Assembly: GCF_014656195.1 (NCBI RefSeq)
Contig: NZ_BNBY01000001.1
Span: 298,667 to 361,357, forward strand
DNA from: Kitasatospora xanthocidica
GTDB taxonomy: Bacteria; Actinomycetota; Actinomycetes; Streptomycetales; Streptomycetaceae
DNA: 62,691 nucleotides
Reading direction: 5' to 3'
Both the position numbers and the translations under genes were made by a program. The notes under the pieces are model-generated. The model saw only the letters and a list, made by a program, of their open reading frames with translations. It did no database searches and was not told where the DNA came from. Below are positions 1 through 8,659 of the stretch, in pieces; positions within the stretch are counted from its first letter, which is position 1; each line of letters opens with the position of its first letter.

Positions 1-40
1 CCCTGTGGGCCCACGGGGCGGCCGCGGGCCTACCGGTGGC
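1..40. other. window edge with partial palindrome
   Basis: Downstream of the first gene lies a short G/C palindrome (CTGTGGGCCCACGG core) that may be one half of a terminator cut by the window boundary. Too short to judge. Confidence 0.25.
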
Positions 41-841
41 TCACGGCCAGAGCAGGGTGCGCGACCAGTCCGGGGAGCTGACCGGGCCGGTGCGGGTGTA
101 GCGCAGCCGGACGTGCCGGCGCTCGGAGTCGCCCTGCCAGAACTCCACCTCGTGCGCCCACAGGGTGTAGACCGCGTGGCCGGGCGGGACGACGTCCGGG
201 TGCGCCTCCAGCCGGCGGCGGGCGACGGCCACCGCCTCGTCGTACTCGGTCAGCTCGGCCAGCGGCTCGCTCTGCCGTCCGACCAGCGAGGACGCCCGGG
301 CGGCGGGCGAGCGGGTGGCGAACTCGGCGGCCGCGACCAGGTCGGCCGCCCGCTCGACGGTGCCGCGCACCCGCACCTGGCGGCCCAGCTGCGGCCAGTA
401 GACGGTCAGCGCGGCGGCCGGGTGGTCGGCGAGCTGACGGCCCTTCGGACTGTCGGCGGCGGCGGAGAAGTTCCAGCCGGTGCCGGCCGCGTCGACATCG
501 CGCAGCACCAGCACCCGGGCGTCCGGCATGCCGTCCGCGTCGACGGTGGAGAGGGTGAACGCCTGCGGGTCCAGCACCCCGGCGTCCAGCGCGGTCGCGA
601 GCCAGTCCACGAACAGCGGGCCCGGCGCGGCGGGCGCGGCGTCCTGGTCGAAGGACGGCAGCGGACGGGCCATCGGCGGGCGGCCGAGCAGCAGCTCGGG
701 GACGGACCTGGGCTCGGGCCTGGGCTCGGGCCGGCGCTCGCGGGGCGGCTCGACGGTCGGCTCCGGGCGCGCTCCCGCCTCCGGCTCCGGTGCAGGCCTG
801 GCCTCGTCCGGGCCCGTCAGGCCCTCCTCGTCCGCCGCCAT
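41..841 (-). CDS. pyridoxamine 5'-phosphate oxidase family protein (PdxH-like)
   Basis: A 266-aa flavin-dependent oxidase of the PNPOx family, which in the canonical case turns pyridoxamine/pyridoxine 5'-phosphate into PLP using FMN. The first ~50 residues are a Pro/Glu/Arg-rich disordered tail. The core then matches PdxH: the FMN-binding stretch RVLVLRDVDAAGTGWNFS and SPKGRQL, a dimerisation region, and the PNPOx C-terminal motif ending PDWSRTLLWP. I chose the ATG at 841 because a purine-rich AAGGAAGG lies about 6 nt upstream; the frame stays open to 1090 but that extension is low-complexity. A PhzG-like or other PNPOx activity cannot be excluded. It stands alone, with no PLP pathway neighbour. 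Confidence 0.8.
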   Translation of the reverse strand: MAADEEGLTGPDEARPAPEPEAGARPEPTVEPPRERRPEPRPEPRSVPELLLGRPPMARPLPSFDQDAAPAAPGPLFVDWLATALDAGVLDPQAFTLSTVDADGMPDARVLVLRDVDAAGTGWNFSAAADSPKGRQLADHPAAALTVYWPQLGRQVRVRGTVERAADLVAAAEFATRSPAARASSLVGRQSEPLAELTEYDEAVAVARRRLEAHPDVVPPGHAVYTLWAHEVEFWQGDSERRHVRLRYTRTGPVSSPDWSRTLLWP

Positions 842-1373
842 CGCGCGCCCTTCCTTCCGAGTGCCGCGGTCGCCACCCCCCGCCGGGCCGTCCCATTCGG
901 GCCCTGGCACGAGATGCGCTGTCGGAGCGCAACCGTACCGCCGTGGACCGACGGCCCCGGGCGCGGGCCCGTCGGTGGACGGATCACGGCCGGTCCGCGG
1001 GAGGGCGCCCGGACGCACTCGTGGGCGGTGCCGATGGCGGCACCGCCCACGAGGCCGGTCTGACGGTGACCCTTTCCGCCGGCCGGTCATGCGCTGTTCC
1101 CTCGGTGATGCGCGGTTCCCTCTGGTTGTCGCGGCTGGTGCGGTTGCCGCTGTCGTCGCGGCTGGTGCGGTTGTCGCGTCCGGTGCTGTTGCCGCCGTTG
1201 CCGCCGTTGTCGCGGCCGGCGCGGTCGTCGCCGTGCGGTCCGAGTCCGGGCGCGGGTGCTCAGCTCACCCGCGGCCCCCACCTCCGGCGCCCCCGCCCTC
1301 GGTGGTTCTCGGTGGTACTCCACGGCACTCGACGGAACCCGACGGCACTCGGTGCGGCCGTCCGGCCGCTCGG
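842..1373. other. gene-free, low-complexity stretch with 27-bp repeat
   Basis: I see no convincing gene. A 19-nt block (GTCGCGGCTGGTGCGGTTG) occurs at 1128-1146 and again at 1155-1173 (27-bp period), followed by variants rich in TTGTCGCGG/TTGCCGCCG to about 1230. Open frames here translate to Arg/Pro/Gln repeats and look spurious. Confidence 0.5.
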
Positions 1374-1703
1374 TCAGGGGAAGACCGGGGCGAAGATGAC
1401 GTTGACGTTCTTGTTGCCCTGACCGGCCAGCACGGCGCCGGCGTTGTCCTTCACCGCGAGGGTGTTGCTCTGGTTCGAGGCACCGGAGCCGGTGGCCGTC
1501 TGCTGGGTGGAGACGTAGTTGCCGTCGACCCCGCCGAACACGTTGCCGGTGCCCACGTTGGACACCACGCCGGCGTTGGAGCCGGCCGCGGCACCCGCGC
1601 CGTTGTCGGCGACGGCGGCACCGGCGCCCACCAGCAGCAGACCGGCCGCGAGCGGGCCGGCGAGCAGGAGTCCGGCCACCCGACGGGTGTGGATGCGAGC
1701 CAT
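1374..1703 (-). CDS. small secreted protein, function unknown
   Basis: A 109-aa protein with a clear Sec signal peptide: basic MARIHTRR, a hydrophobic segment to about residue 30, and a likely cleavage after AVA. The mature ~77 residues are Gly/Asn/Val/Ser-rich, have no Cys and end in NVNVIFAPVFP. GGAGG sits about 6 nt before the ATG. Composition resembles small actinobacterial surface proteins, but chaplin or rodlin signatures are absent, so I give no family. No operon partner; it is followed by a repetitive spacer. Confidence 0.7.
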   Translation of the reverse strand: MARIHTRRVAGLLLAGPLAAGLLLVGAGAAVADNGAGAAAGSNAGVVSNVGTGNVFGGVDGNYVSTQQTATGSGASNQSNTLAVKDNAGAVLAGQGNKNVNVIFAPVFP

Positions 1704-2159
1704 GAGAGCCTCCAGAAATCTGTTAATCGTGCAATGGTCGATCATGAGGTGCGGGGTTCGCCGGCCAGACGAACACCTGCGGGCTGCGACGCCGGGAGAC
1801 AGACTTCCGCAACAAATCGACAAAGCACTAGCTCACCCCGCAGTTTTCGCCCGTTCGCGTGATATCCACCGAGGCCGCGCATAACGGGTCGGAATCCGGA
1901 AAGCGCGCCGACGCACCACCCATGAGCTGGGACTTCACCCGGATGGACGACGGTTCGCGGACAACGGGGAGCGGCGCGTCGACACCCTTGCGGACTACTG
2001 GTCGCACCACCCCGGCGCAGGCGAACCGTGAATGCGCCCCAGAAAAGTTCGACCACCCTTCCATGTCGACTTTTCCAGCCATTCGCAGACCATCGGAAAG
2101 TCACACTGAAATGGGGCGCAGAAGCGAGCGGAAACCGTGTCGAGAGGGCTCGGAGAAAA
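1704..2159. other. 456-bp intergenic region, somewhat AT-richer
   Basis: Lies between the secreted-protein gene and the 3' end of the FAD oxidase gene, both on the minus strand. It should hold the promoter of the secreted-protein gene. I see no further gene or strong repeat. Confidence 0.4.
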
Positions 2160-3524
2160 TCAGACCATCTTGCCCGGGTTCAGGATGCCCAAGGGGTCGA
2201 AGACCCCCTTCAGCTGCCGCTGCAGCTCCAGCGCCACCGGGCCCAGCTCACGGGCCAGCCAGTCCCGCTTGAGCAGCCCCACGCCGTGCTCGCCGGTGAT
2301 CGTGCCGCCCAGCTCCAGGCCGAGCGCCATGATGTCGTCGAAGGACCGCTGGGCGCGTACCGCCTGGTCCTCGTCCTCGGCGTCGAAGATCACGATCGGG
2401 TGGGTGTTGCCGTCCCCGGCATGACTCACCACCCCGATGGTCAGCCCGTGCCGCTCGGCGATCGCCGCGACCCCGTTCAGCATCTCCGCCAGCCGGGAAC
2501 GCGGCACCGCCACGTCGTCGATCATGGTGGTGCCCAGCCGGTCCAGCGCGGGCAACGCCAACCGCCGTGCGGCCAGCAGCAGATCGGACTCCGCTTGGTC
2601 CTCGGCCGGCACCACCTCGGTCGCCCCGGCCGCCCGGCACAACTCCGCCACCCGCGCCAACTCGCCCACCCGGTCCGGCCCGTCGAACGCCACCAGCAGC
2701 AGCGCCTGGGTGGACTCCGGCTGCCCCATCTGCCCCAGCTCGTTCACGGCCCGCACCGAGACCGCGTCCATCAGCTCCATCAGCGACGGGGTCAGACCGC
2801 GCGCCATCACCTCGCACACCGCCGCCCCCGCCGCGTCCGCGCTCGGGAACTCCGCCGCCAGGGCCAACTGCGGAGCCGGCGCGGGCCGCAACGCCAGTAC
2901 GGCCCGGACCACCACCCCGAGCGTCCCCTCCGAACCGACGAACAGCCGGGTCAGGTCGTACCCGGCCACGCCCTTGGCCGTCCGGCGGCCGGTCGACAAC
3001 AGCCGCCCGTCCGCCAGCACCACGTCCAGGCCGAGCACGTACTCGCTGGTGACCCCGTACTTCACGCAGCACAGCCCGCCCGCGCCGGTGCCGATGTTGC
3101 CGCCGATCGTGCAGGACTCCCAACTGGACGGGTCCGGCGGGTACGACAGGCCCAACTGCTCCACCGCGCGCGAGAGTTCGGCGTTCACCACACCGGGCTC
3201 GACGACCGCGATCCGGTTCACCGGATCGATCTCCAGGATCCGGTTCAGCTTCACCAGCGACAGCACGACGCACCCGTCCACCGCGTTCGCCGCCCCCGAC
3301 AACCCGGTCCGGGCACCCTGCGGCACCACGGGCACCCGCAGCTCGGTCGCCACCCGCATCACGTGTTGCACCTGCTCGACCGTCTCCGGGAACACCACCA
3401 CGGCAGGCACCCCGGCCGCACAGAACCCCGCCATGTCGCGGCTGTACGCGGCCGTCACATCGGGGTCCACCACCACGGCCCCGGCCGGCAGGCCCTGCGC
3501 CAGTCGATCCGTCAGATCACCCAT
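2160..3524 (-). CDS. FAD-linked oxidase, GlcD/D-lactate dehydrogenase type
   Basis: A 454-aa cytoplasmic flavoprotein that probably oxidises a 2-hydroxyacid such as glycolate or D-lactate. The N-terminal PCMH-type FAD domain shows PQGARTGLSGAAN near residue 50 and the Gly-rich GGNIGTGAGGLCCVKYG near 135. The C-terminal FAD-oxidase domain has SHAGDGNTHP near 375 and TGEHGVGLLKR near 420, which carry the metal/substrate histidines. Length is normal for the GlcD family. No glcE/glcF partners are adjacent, so it probably works as a single-subunit enzyme; substrate is unproven. Confidence 0.85.
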   Translation of the reverse strand: MGDLTDRLAQGLPAGAVVVDPDVTAAYSRDMAGFCAAGVPAVVVFPETVEQVQHVMRVATELRVPVVPQGARTGLSGAANAVDGCVVLSLVKLNRILEIDPVNRIAVVEPGVVNAELSRAVEQLGLSYPPDPSSWESCTIGGNIGTGAGGLCCVKYGVTSEYVLGLDVVLADGRLLSTGRRTAKGVAGYDLTRLFVGSEGTLGVVVRAVLALRPAPAPQLALAAEFPSADAAGAAVCEVMARGLTPSLMELMDAVSVRAVNELGQMGQPESTQALLLVAFDGPDRVGELARVAELCRAAGATEVVPAEDQAESDLLLAARRLALPALDRLGTTMIDDVAVPRSRLAEMLNGVAAIAERHGLTIGVVSHAGDGNTHPIVIFDAEDEDQAVRAQRSFDDIMALGLELGGTITGEHGVGLLKRDWLARELGPVALELQRQLKGVFDPLGILNPGKMV

Positions 3525-3570
3525 CGCCGCCTCCGCTCACCGCCGACCAGCTCCACCACCGCACTCTGCC

Positions 3571-3867
3571 CGCGTGCCGGATGTGGGGCAAGTGGGCCCC
3601 GGGGGCGGGACGGGCGGTGGGGCCGGGCCGCCAGGGCGGGGGTGGGTGAGGCGGGAGGGGCGGTGGGCCCGCGTGCCGGATGTGGGGCAAGTGGGCCCCG
3701 GGGGCGGGACGGGCGGTGGGGCCGGGCCGCCAGAGCGGGGGTGGGTGAGACGGGAGGGGCGGTGGGCCCGCGTGCCGGATGTGGGGCAAGTGGGCCCCGG
3801 GGGCGGGACGGGCGGTGGGGCCGGGCCGCCAGAGCGGGGGTGGGTGAGACGGGAGGGGCGGTGGGCT
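3571..3867. repeat. three tandem copies of a 99-bp G-rich repeat
   Basis: Copies start at 3571, 3670 and 3769. Copies 2 and 3 are essentially identical; copy 1 differs at a few bases and copy 3 diverges at its last few. The plus strand is dense in GGG runs. The unit is 33 codons long and open on the minus strand (Pro-rich, ending PLAPHPAR), but it lies wholly between the MFS gene end (3895) and the FAD oxidase start (3524) and has no start codon or RBS of its own. Confidence 0.9.
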
Positions 3868-3894
3868 GCCGGGCCCGTGCGCCGACTGCGGGGG

Positions 3895-5181
3895 TCAGGC
3901 TCGGCGGAGGGTCGGGGTCGCGAGGGCGGTGAGGCCGGCGGCGGCGGTGGCGAGGGCGCAGAGGAGGGTGGGCAGGGCGGCGCCGGCCGTGTCCGCGAGC
4001 AGGCCCAGCAGGGCGTTCGAGAGCACCAGCGCGAGGCTCTGCACGAGCGTCAACAGCGCCTGTACGCGCGAGAGGTGGGAGGAGGGCGTGCCGGTCAGCA
4101 CCAGCGGTCCGAGGTGGCACGCGAAGAGGCCCGAACCGATGCCCGCCACCACGCTGCCGGCCACCGCCGTCACCGGCCCCGCGGCGAGCGCCAGCACCGC
4201 CGTCCCCGCCGACGCCGTGCAGAGCCCGGCCGCCGCCCCCGCGCCGGCCCTGGGCAGTGCGCCCCGCCAGGCGACCAGGCCGGCCACCGCGAGCACCCCG
4301 GCCGCCTGGCCGCCGCTCACCAGCCCGGCCGTGCCCGCCGTCCAGCCGTGCGCCCGGGCGAGCAGCGGGCCGAGCAGCGACACCACCGGGAGCAGGGCCC
4401 CGGCGGCCGCGCCGGTGAGCAGCAGCGCGGCCCGCAGCAGCGGGTCGCCGAGGGCGAGCCGGACGCCGGACGCCGCCTCGCGCAGCAGGCCGGCCGGCCC
4501 GGCGGACGGCGCGACGACCGGCCCGGCGGACGGCGCGCCCCCGCCGGGCCGGACCCGCAGCAGGACCAGCAGGACGACCCCGAAGCTCGCCGCGTCCGCC
4601 GCCGCCGCGCCGGACAGCCCGCCGGCGGCGACCAGCAGGCCGCCCAGCGGCGCCCCGAGCAGGACGGCGCCCTGCCCGCCGGCCTGGCGCAGGGCGAGCG
4701 CCCGGGGCAGCCGGTCGGCGGGCACCAGCCGGCTGGGCATCGAGCCGCTCGCCGGGAGGTAGAAGGCGTCGACGGTCCCGATCACGGCCGCCGCCGCGAC
4801 CAGCAGCCACAGCGGCGGTGTGCCCGGGCCGCCGGCCGCGAGCGCCAGGGCGACGGTCGCGGCCAGCATCACCGCGTCCCCGGCGAGCATCACCCGGCGG
4901 GCCCCGAACCGGTCCGCGACCGCGCCGCCCAGCAGGACCAGCACCGTCCGCGGCACGGTGATCGCGGTCAGGACGAGCCCGGCCGCCCCGCCGCCGTGCG
5001 CGGAGGCGGCCCAGCCGAGGGCGAAGTACAGCGCGGCGTCGCCCAGCAGTCCGGCCTGGGTGCCGGCCAGCCAGAGCAGGTACGGCCGGGGCAGCGGCGC
5101 CCGCGCGGCACCCGCGGCGGTGTCGGAGCGGGCGCCGGTGGCGGCGTCGGAGGTGGCGGCGTCGGAGGTGGCGGTGGTCAT
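3895..5181 (-). CDS. MFS transporter
   Basis: A 428-aa polytopic protein of the major facilitator superfamily with about 11-12 hydrophobic segments and the loop motif GGAVADRFGARR after TM2, typical of drug-efflux-like members. The start is the ATG at 5181; an open frame runs further upstream but antisense into the MerR gene. No good Shine-Dalgarno is visible, so translation may depend on the upstream MerR gene 59 nt away. That gene pair (MerR activator with MFS pump) suggests inducible efflux of a toxic small molecule; substrate unknown. Confidence 0.8.
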   Translation of the reverse strand: MTTATSDAATSDAATGARSDTAAGAARAPLPRPYLLWLAGTQAGLLGDAALYFALGWAASAHGGGAAGLVLTAITVPRTVLVLLGGAVADRFGARRVMLAGDAVMLAATVALALAAGGPGTPPLWLLVAAAAVIGTVDAFYLPASGSMPSRLVPADRLPRALALRQAGGQGAVLLGAPLGGLLVAAGGLSGAAAADAASFGVVLLVLLRVRPGGGAPSAGPVVAPSAGPAGLLREAASGVRLALGDPLLRAALLLTGAAAGALLPVVSLLGPLLARAHGWTAGTAGLVSGGQAAGVLAVAGLVAWRGALPRAGAGAAAGLCTASAGTAVLALAAGPVTAVAGSVVAGIGSGLFACHLGPLVLTGTPSSHLSRVQALLTLVQSLALVLSNALLGLLADTAGAALPTLLCALATAAAGLTALATPTLRRA

Positions 5182-5240
5182 GCCGGGCGACGCTAGGGCC
5201 CTCGACCTGGTCGAGGGCAAGCGCGCCCCGAGGGGCAGCC

Positions 5241-6068
5241 CTACCGGCGGACGACCGGCTCCTGGAGTTCGGTGACCCACCCGGCCTCGTCCTCCGGGCA
5301 CTCCAGGTACAGCTCCCGGGCGTAGCCGGCCGAGCGGTAGCCGTTCTCCTCGATGAAGCGGGCCAGGTGCTGGACGGTCCCCAGCACTCCGTTCATCGGG
5401 CCGCGGTGCACGATCGTCGCCGCCTCCTCGATCGGCGGGAGGTCGACCACCTCGAAGTCGTGCGCGCCGGGCCGCACCGACGGTCCGACCGGGACGGCGA
5501 CCAGGATCAGCACCGAGCCGTCTCCCTCCGGCCCGTCCTCGTACCGGGCGACGGACGGGCCGGTCCCCTCGACCCCGGCCTCGGCGAGCCGCCGGCACAG
5601 TTCGGTGAACAGCGGGCCGATCACCGGGGTGATGTCCTCGGGCGCGTAACTGGCGGCCACACCGGTCAGTTGGGCCGCCCGGACGGACGGCACCGGCTTC
5701 ACCACGACATCGTGTGCGGACATGGTCCCCTCACTCTCGATCGTCCGGAGCCTCGCCTCCACCCGGGCCAGCCGCAGCTCGTCCGCCGCGATCGCCTCGG
5801 CGAGCTGGGCCCGTCGCAGCCGCAGCATGCCGCGCAGTTCGGCCGGGTCCACCTCGTCGTCGAGGACGGCCCGTACCTGTTGCAGCGTGAAGCCGAGCTC
5901 CTTGAGCGCGATCACCCGGTTGAGCCGGGCGAGTTGGGCCGCCTCGTAGGAGCGGTAGCCGCTGACCGGGTCCACCCGGGCGGGCCGCAGCAGGCCGATC
6001 GCGTCGTAGTGCCGCAGCATCCGTACCGACACCCGGCCGTGGCTGGCGAAGTCTCCGATGTTCAACAT
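5241..6068 (-). CDS. MerR-family regulator with GyrI-like effector domain
   Basis: A 275-aa regulator. Residues 1-70 are a MerR winged helix (LNIGDFASHGRVSVRMLRHY, then GLLRP, SGYRSY), residues 75-110 form the dimer coiled coil, and 120-275 resemble the GyrI/SOUL-like drug-binding domain seen in BltR/BmrR types. It lies just upstream of the MFS gene on the same strand, so it probably activates its own operon and the efflux pump on ligand binding. Confidence 0.85.
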   Translation of the reverse strand: MLNIGDFASHGRVSVRMLRHYDAIGLLRPARVDPVSGYRSYEAAQLARLNRVIALKELGFTLQQVRAVLDDEVDPAELRGMLRLRRAQLAEAIAADELRLARVEARLRTIESEGTMSAHDVVVKPVPSVRAAQLTGVAASYAPEDITPVIGPLFTELCRRLAEAGVEGTGPSVARYEDGPEGDGSVLILVAVPVGPSVRPGAHDFEVVDLPPIEEAATIVHRGPMNGVLGTVQHLARFIEENGYRSAGYARELYLECPEDEAGWVTELQEPVVRR

Positions 6069-6131
6069 GGTGCCTCCACTCCACCGCCTCCCACGGTGTC
6101 AGGGTCAACCCCGGCCGCCGGACCGCCCCGC

Positions 6132-6175
6132 AAAAACACCGAGGGCGGGTGCCGAGTGGTCTCGGCACCCGCCCT
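6132..6175 (-). terminator. intrinsic terminator after tRNA-Ser
   Basis: A perfect 15-bp stem (6142-6156 with 6161-6175) and 4-nt loop. Read on the minus strand it is followed within a few bases by five T (6132-6136). Confidence 0.85.
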
Positions 6176-6197
6176 GAGCAGGTGGTTCTCCTACCGG

Positions 6198-6285
6198 CGG
6201 AGAGCGTGGGATTCGAACCCACGGTGACGGGTCACGCCACGACAGTTTTCAAGACTGTTCCCTTAGGCCGCTCGGGCAGCTCTCC
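6198..6285 (-). tRNA. tRNA-Ser (anticodon TGA)
   Basis: An 88-nt cloverleaf with acceptor arms GGAGAGC/GCTCTCC, long variable arm typical of serine tRNAs, T-arm GGTTCGAATCC, and anticodon loop containing TGA. The 3' CCA is not fully encoded. Reads UCA-type codons. Confidence 0.95.
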
Positions 6286-6361
6286 AGGCGGAGGTCAGCC
6301 TAACGGGTCCGGCGGGGTTCGGTGCACACCGTTTCGCGGTGCCGCCGGTCGGTGGGCGGGG

Positions 6362-8311
6362 TCACGGCTGGTCGCCCTCGCGCTGGCCGAGGGTGACCTT
6401 GGTGGTGAGCTGCTGGCCACCGCGGGTGTACTCGACGTCGACGGTCTCGCCGGGCTTGTGCGTCCAGATCCGGCTGACCAGGGCGGGGCCGTTGTCGATC
6501 GGCACGCCGCCGAGCTTGGTGATGACGTCGCCGGGCTTGAGGCCGGCCTTGTCGGCCGCGCCGCCGGGGGTGACGGCCGGCTGGCCCTGGACGTCGCGGG
6601 TCTGGATCTGCGCGCCGTCGCCCTTGTAGTCGTCGTTGCGCAGCACGTCGAGCTTGGCGTAGACCGGCTTGCCGGTCTTGATCAGGGTGTCCGCGACCCA
6701 CCGGGCCTGGTTGATCGGGATGGCGAAGCCCAGGCCGATGCTGCCGGCCCGGCCGTTGGCGGAGGCGTTGGACTGGATCGCCGAGTTGATGCCGACCACC
6801 GCGCCGCCGGAGTCGAGCAGCGGGCCGCCGGAGTTGCCGGGGTTGATCGAGGCGTCGGTCTGCAGGGCGTTCATGTAGGAGGCCTGCGAGCCGGTCTCGT
6901 CGCCGGAGGCGACCGGGCGGTCCTTGGCGCTGATGATGCCGCTGGTGACGGTCGACTCCAGGCCGTAGGGCGCGCCGATCGCGACGGTGGCGTCGCCGAC
7001 GTTGACCTTGTCGGAGTCGGCCAGCGGCAGCGGGGTCAGCTTGCCCTTCGGCGGGTTGTCGATCTTGACCACGGCGACGTCGTAGCCCTCGGCGTGGCCG
7101 AGCACCGAGGCGTTGTACGAGGTGCCGTCGGCGAACTTGACGGTCAGTTTGCCGCCGTTGAGGGTCGGCGCGACCACGTGGTTGTTGGTGAGGATGTGGC
7201 CCTCGGTGTCGAAGACGAAGCCGGTGCCGGTGCCCGACTCGCCGTTGCCCTGCGCCTTGATGGTGACGACGCTGGGCAGCGCCTTCTGCGCGATGGCGGC
7301 GATCGAACCGGGGGAGGGCTCGTTCTTCTGGGTGTCGCTGGCCTGGACGGTGGTGCTGCGGTGGTCGTCGGCGGAGCTCCTGCTGTCGCCGCGGTCGGCG
7401 ACGCTCACGCCGACCGCGCCGCCGGCGATCCCGGCGACCAGCGCGACGGCCGCGATCAGGGCGAGCAGTGCGCCGCGCTTCTTGCGCGGGCCGCCGCCGT
7501 GCGGGCCGCCGGAGTGGTCGGCCGGGTAGCCGAGCGGGCCCGCGGGGCCGCCGGGGAAGCCCGCTCCGGAGCCGGCGTCGTGGTTCGGGCCCCAGCCGCC
7601 GAGCGGCTGGCCGGCGCCGAACGGGTGGTGGGCGTGCGCGGCGGGCACGCCGGGGGTGATCGGGGTGCCGGGGGCGGGCGTGGCGGCGCCGTACGGGTCG
7701 TGCGCGCCCGCGGCGGGGACGCCGTGGGTCGGGGTGGCGTACGGGTTGCCGGCCGGCGGCAGCGCCGGGGCCGCGGGCGCGGCCGGGGCGGGCGGCAGGA
7801 CCGGCGGCGGCGCGTCGATGTACCCGGTGACCGGGTCGACGGCGGGCTCCCCGGTGACGGGCGCCACGGGCGCGACCGGAGCGGCGTCCGCGGCGGGCGC
7901 CTGGGGCGCGGCCGCCGGGGCCTCCGGCGCGGTGACCTTGGTGAAGGCGACGGTGGGCTTGTGGCCGCCCTCGGGCGCCGCACCCTCCGGCGCCGTACCC
8001 TCCGCCGCGACGCCGGCGGCGGGCGCCGGCTCGGGCGCGGGCACCCGGCTGAACGCCATGGTCGGCTGGTGCCCGCCGTCCGCCGGAGCGGCGTCGACGG
8101 GGGCGGCCTCGACCGCGCCCGCCTCAGCGGCGCCGGCCTCGACCGCGCCGGCCTCGACCGCACCGGCCTCCGGCTCGGGGACCCGGCGGAAGGCCATGGT
8201 CGGCTTGTGCCCGCCCTGAGCGGGGCCCTCGGAGACGGACTCGGCCGCCCCCTGGCCTGCGGGCTGCTCCCCCTGCGGCCCGGTGGGCCCAACCTCGCGC
8301 TCGGTGCTCAC
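6362..8311 (-). CDS. membrane-anchored HtrA/DegP-type serine protease with PDZ domain
   Basis: A 649-aa protease for envelope quality control. Residues 1-275 are a Pro/Ala-rich cytoplasmic tail, 279-301 one membrane helix, ~335-535 a trypsin-like domain with His378 (TNNHVV), Asp411 (GYDVAVV) and Ser494 (NPGNSGGP), and ~555-640 a PDZ domain. Starts at GTG 8311, with GGAGG about 7 nt upstream. The tail carries a motif three times: GGHKPTMAF, GGHQPTMAF and GGHKPTVAF, near residues 33, 78 and 114, each followed by a basic/Val/Pro-Glu run. Related actinobacterial HtrAs are extracellular with the tail inside; whether the motif is a phosphorylation or docking site is my inference. Confidence 0.92.
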   Translation of the reverse strand: MSTEREVGPTGPQGEQPAGQGAAESVSEGPAQGGHKPTMAFRRVPEPEAGAVEAGAVEAGAAEAGAVEAAPVDAAPADGGHQPTMAFSRVPAPEPAPAAGVAAEGTAPEGAAPEGGHKPTVAFTKVTAPEAPAAAPQAPAADAAPVAPVAPVTGEPAVDPVTGYIDAPPPVLPPAPAAPAAPALPPAGNPYATPTHGVPAAGAHDPYGAATPAPGTPITPGVPAAHAHHPFGAGQPLGGWGPNHDAGSGAGFPGGPAGPLGYPADHSGGPHGGGPRKKRGALLALIAAVALVAGIAGGAVGVSVADRGDSRSSADDHRSTTVQASDTQKNEPSPGSIAAIAQKALPSVVTIKAQGNGESGTGTGFVFDTEGHILTNNHVVAPTLNGGKLTVKFADGTSYNASVLGHAEGYDVAVVKIDNPPKGKLTPLPLADSDKVNVGDATVAIGAPYGLESTVTSGIISAKDRPVASGDETGSQASYMNALQTDASINPGNSGGPLLDSGGAVVGINSAIQSNASANGRAGSIGLGFAIPINQARWVADTLIKTGKPVYAKLDVLRNDDYKGDGAQIQTRDVQGQPAVTPGGAADKAGLKPGDVITKLGGVPIDNGPALVSRIWTHKPGETVDVEYTRGGQQLTTKVTLGQREGDQP

Positions 8312-8527
8312 GGACGACCTCCATAGCTGGCAGAACCAAGGACCATAGTTTTTCGCATTGTCGATTCGATTGCCGTAAGGACCCCTCTGAAGAACTCATA
8401 AGAATCCTTAGCCGGCACCGACACCCGGGGGTTCCCCTCCCCCGTCGGGCGTCCCGCGATGCGGACCGCACACGCCCTGGCCTTGGGTGTTCGCCCCTGT
8501 GCCGGTTAGCCTGTCGCTCCAAACTGA
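8312..8527. other. divergent intergenic region, htrA and cytX promoters
   Basis: Contains AT-rich stretches around 8335-8410 that should carry the htrA promoter, and then the riboswitch leader of the transporter gene. No gene seen. Confidence 0.5.
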
Positions 8528-8653
8528 CACGCGGGAGCTTGGACCGACCAGGCTGAGAGTGCGCATGTCGACCGTACGCCACACGAGCGAGGCGAACGGC
8601 CGAGGGGGCGCTGACCGCCGGAACCTGTCCGGGTAATGCCGGCGTAGGGAGTA
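8528..8653 (+). promoter_or_regulatory. TPP (THI-box) riboswitch
   Basis: Conserved THI-box elements are present in order: CGGGAGC, GGCTGAGAG near 8551, GAACCTG near 8621, CCGGGTAATGCCGGCG and TAGGGA ending near 8650. The 3' strand overlaps the AGGGAG Shine-Dalgarno of the next gene (ATG at 8660), and no T-tract hairpin follows, so ligand-bound RNA should block translation. Confidence 0.95.
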
Positions 8654-8659
8654 TCGGCC

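Noticed and set aside
1087..1323. 78-codon Arg/Gln-rich minus-strand ORF
   Set aside because: Produced by the 27-bp DNA repeat; no RBS or conserved feature.
1374..1703. chaplin or rodlin
   Set aside because: No chaplin repeat (GN..Q.P/VN.CGN) and no Cys; only size and secretion agree.
3571..3867. CRISPR array
   Set aside because: Units are tandem without spacers, so this is a plain repeat.
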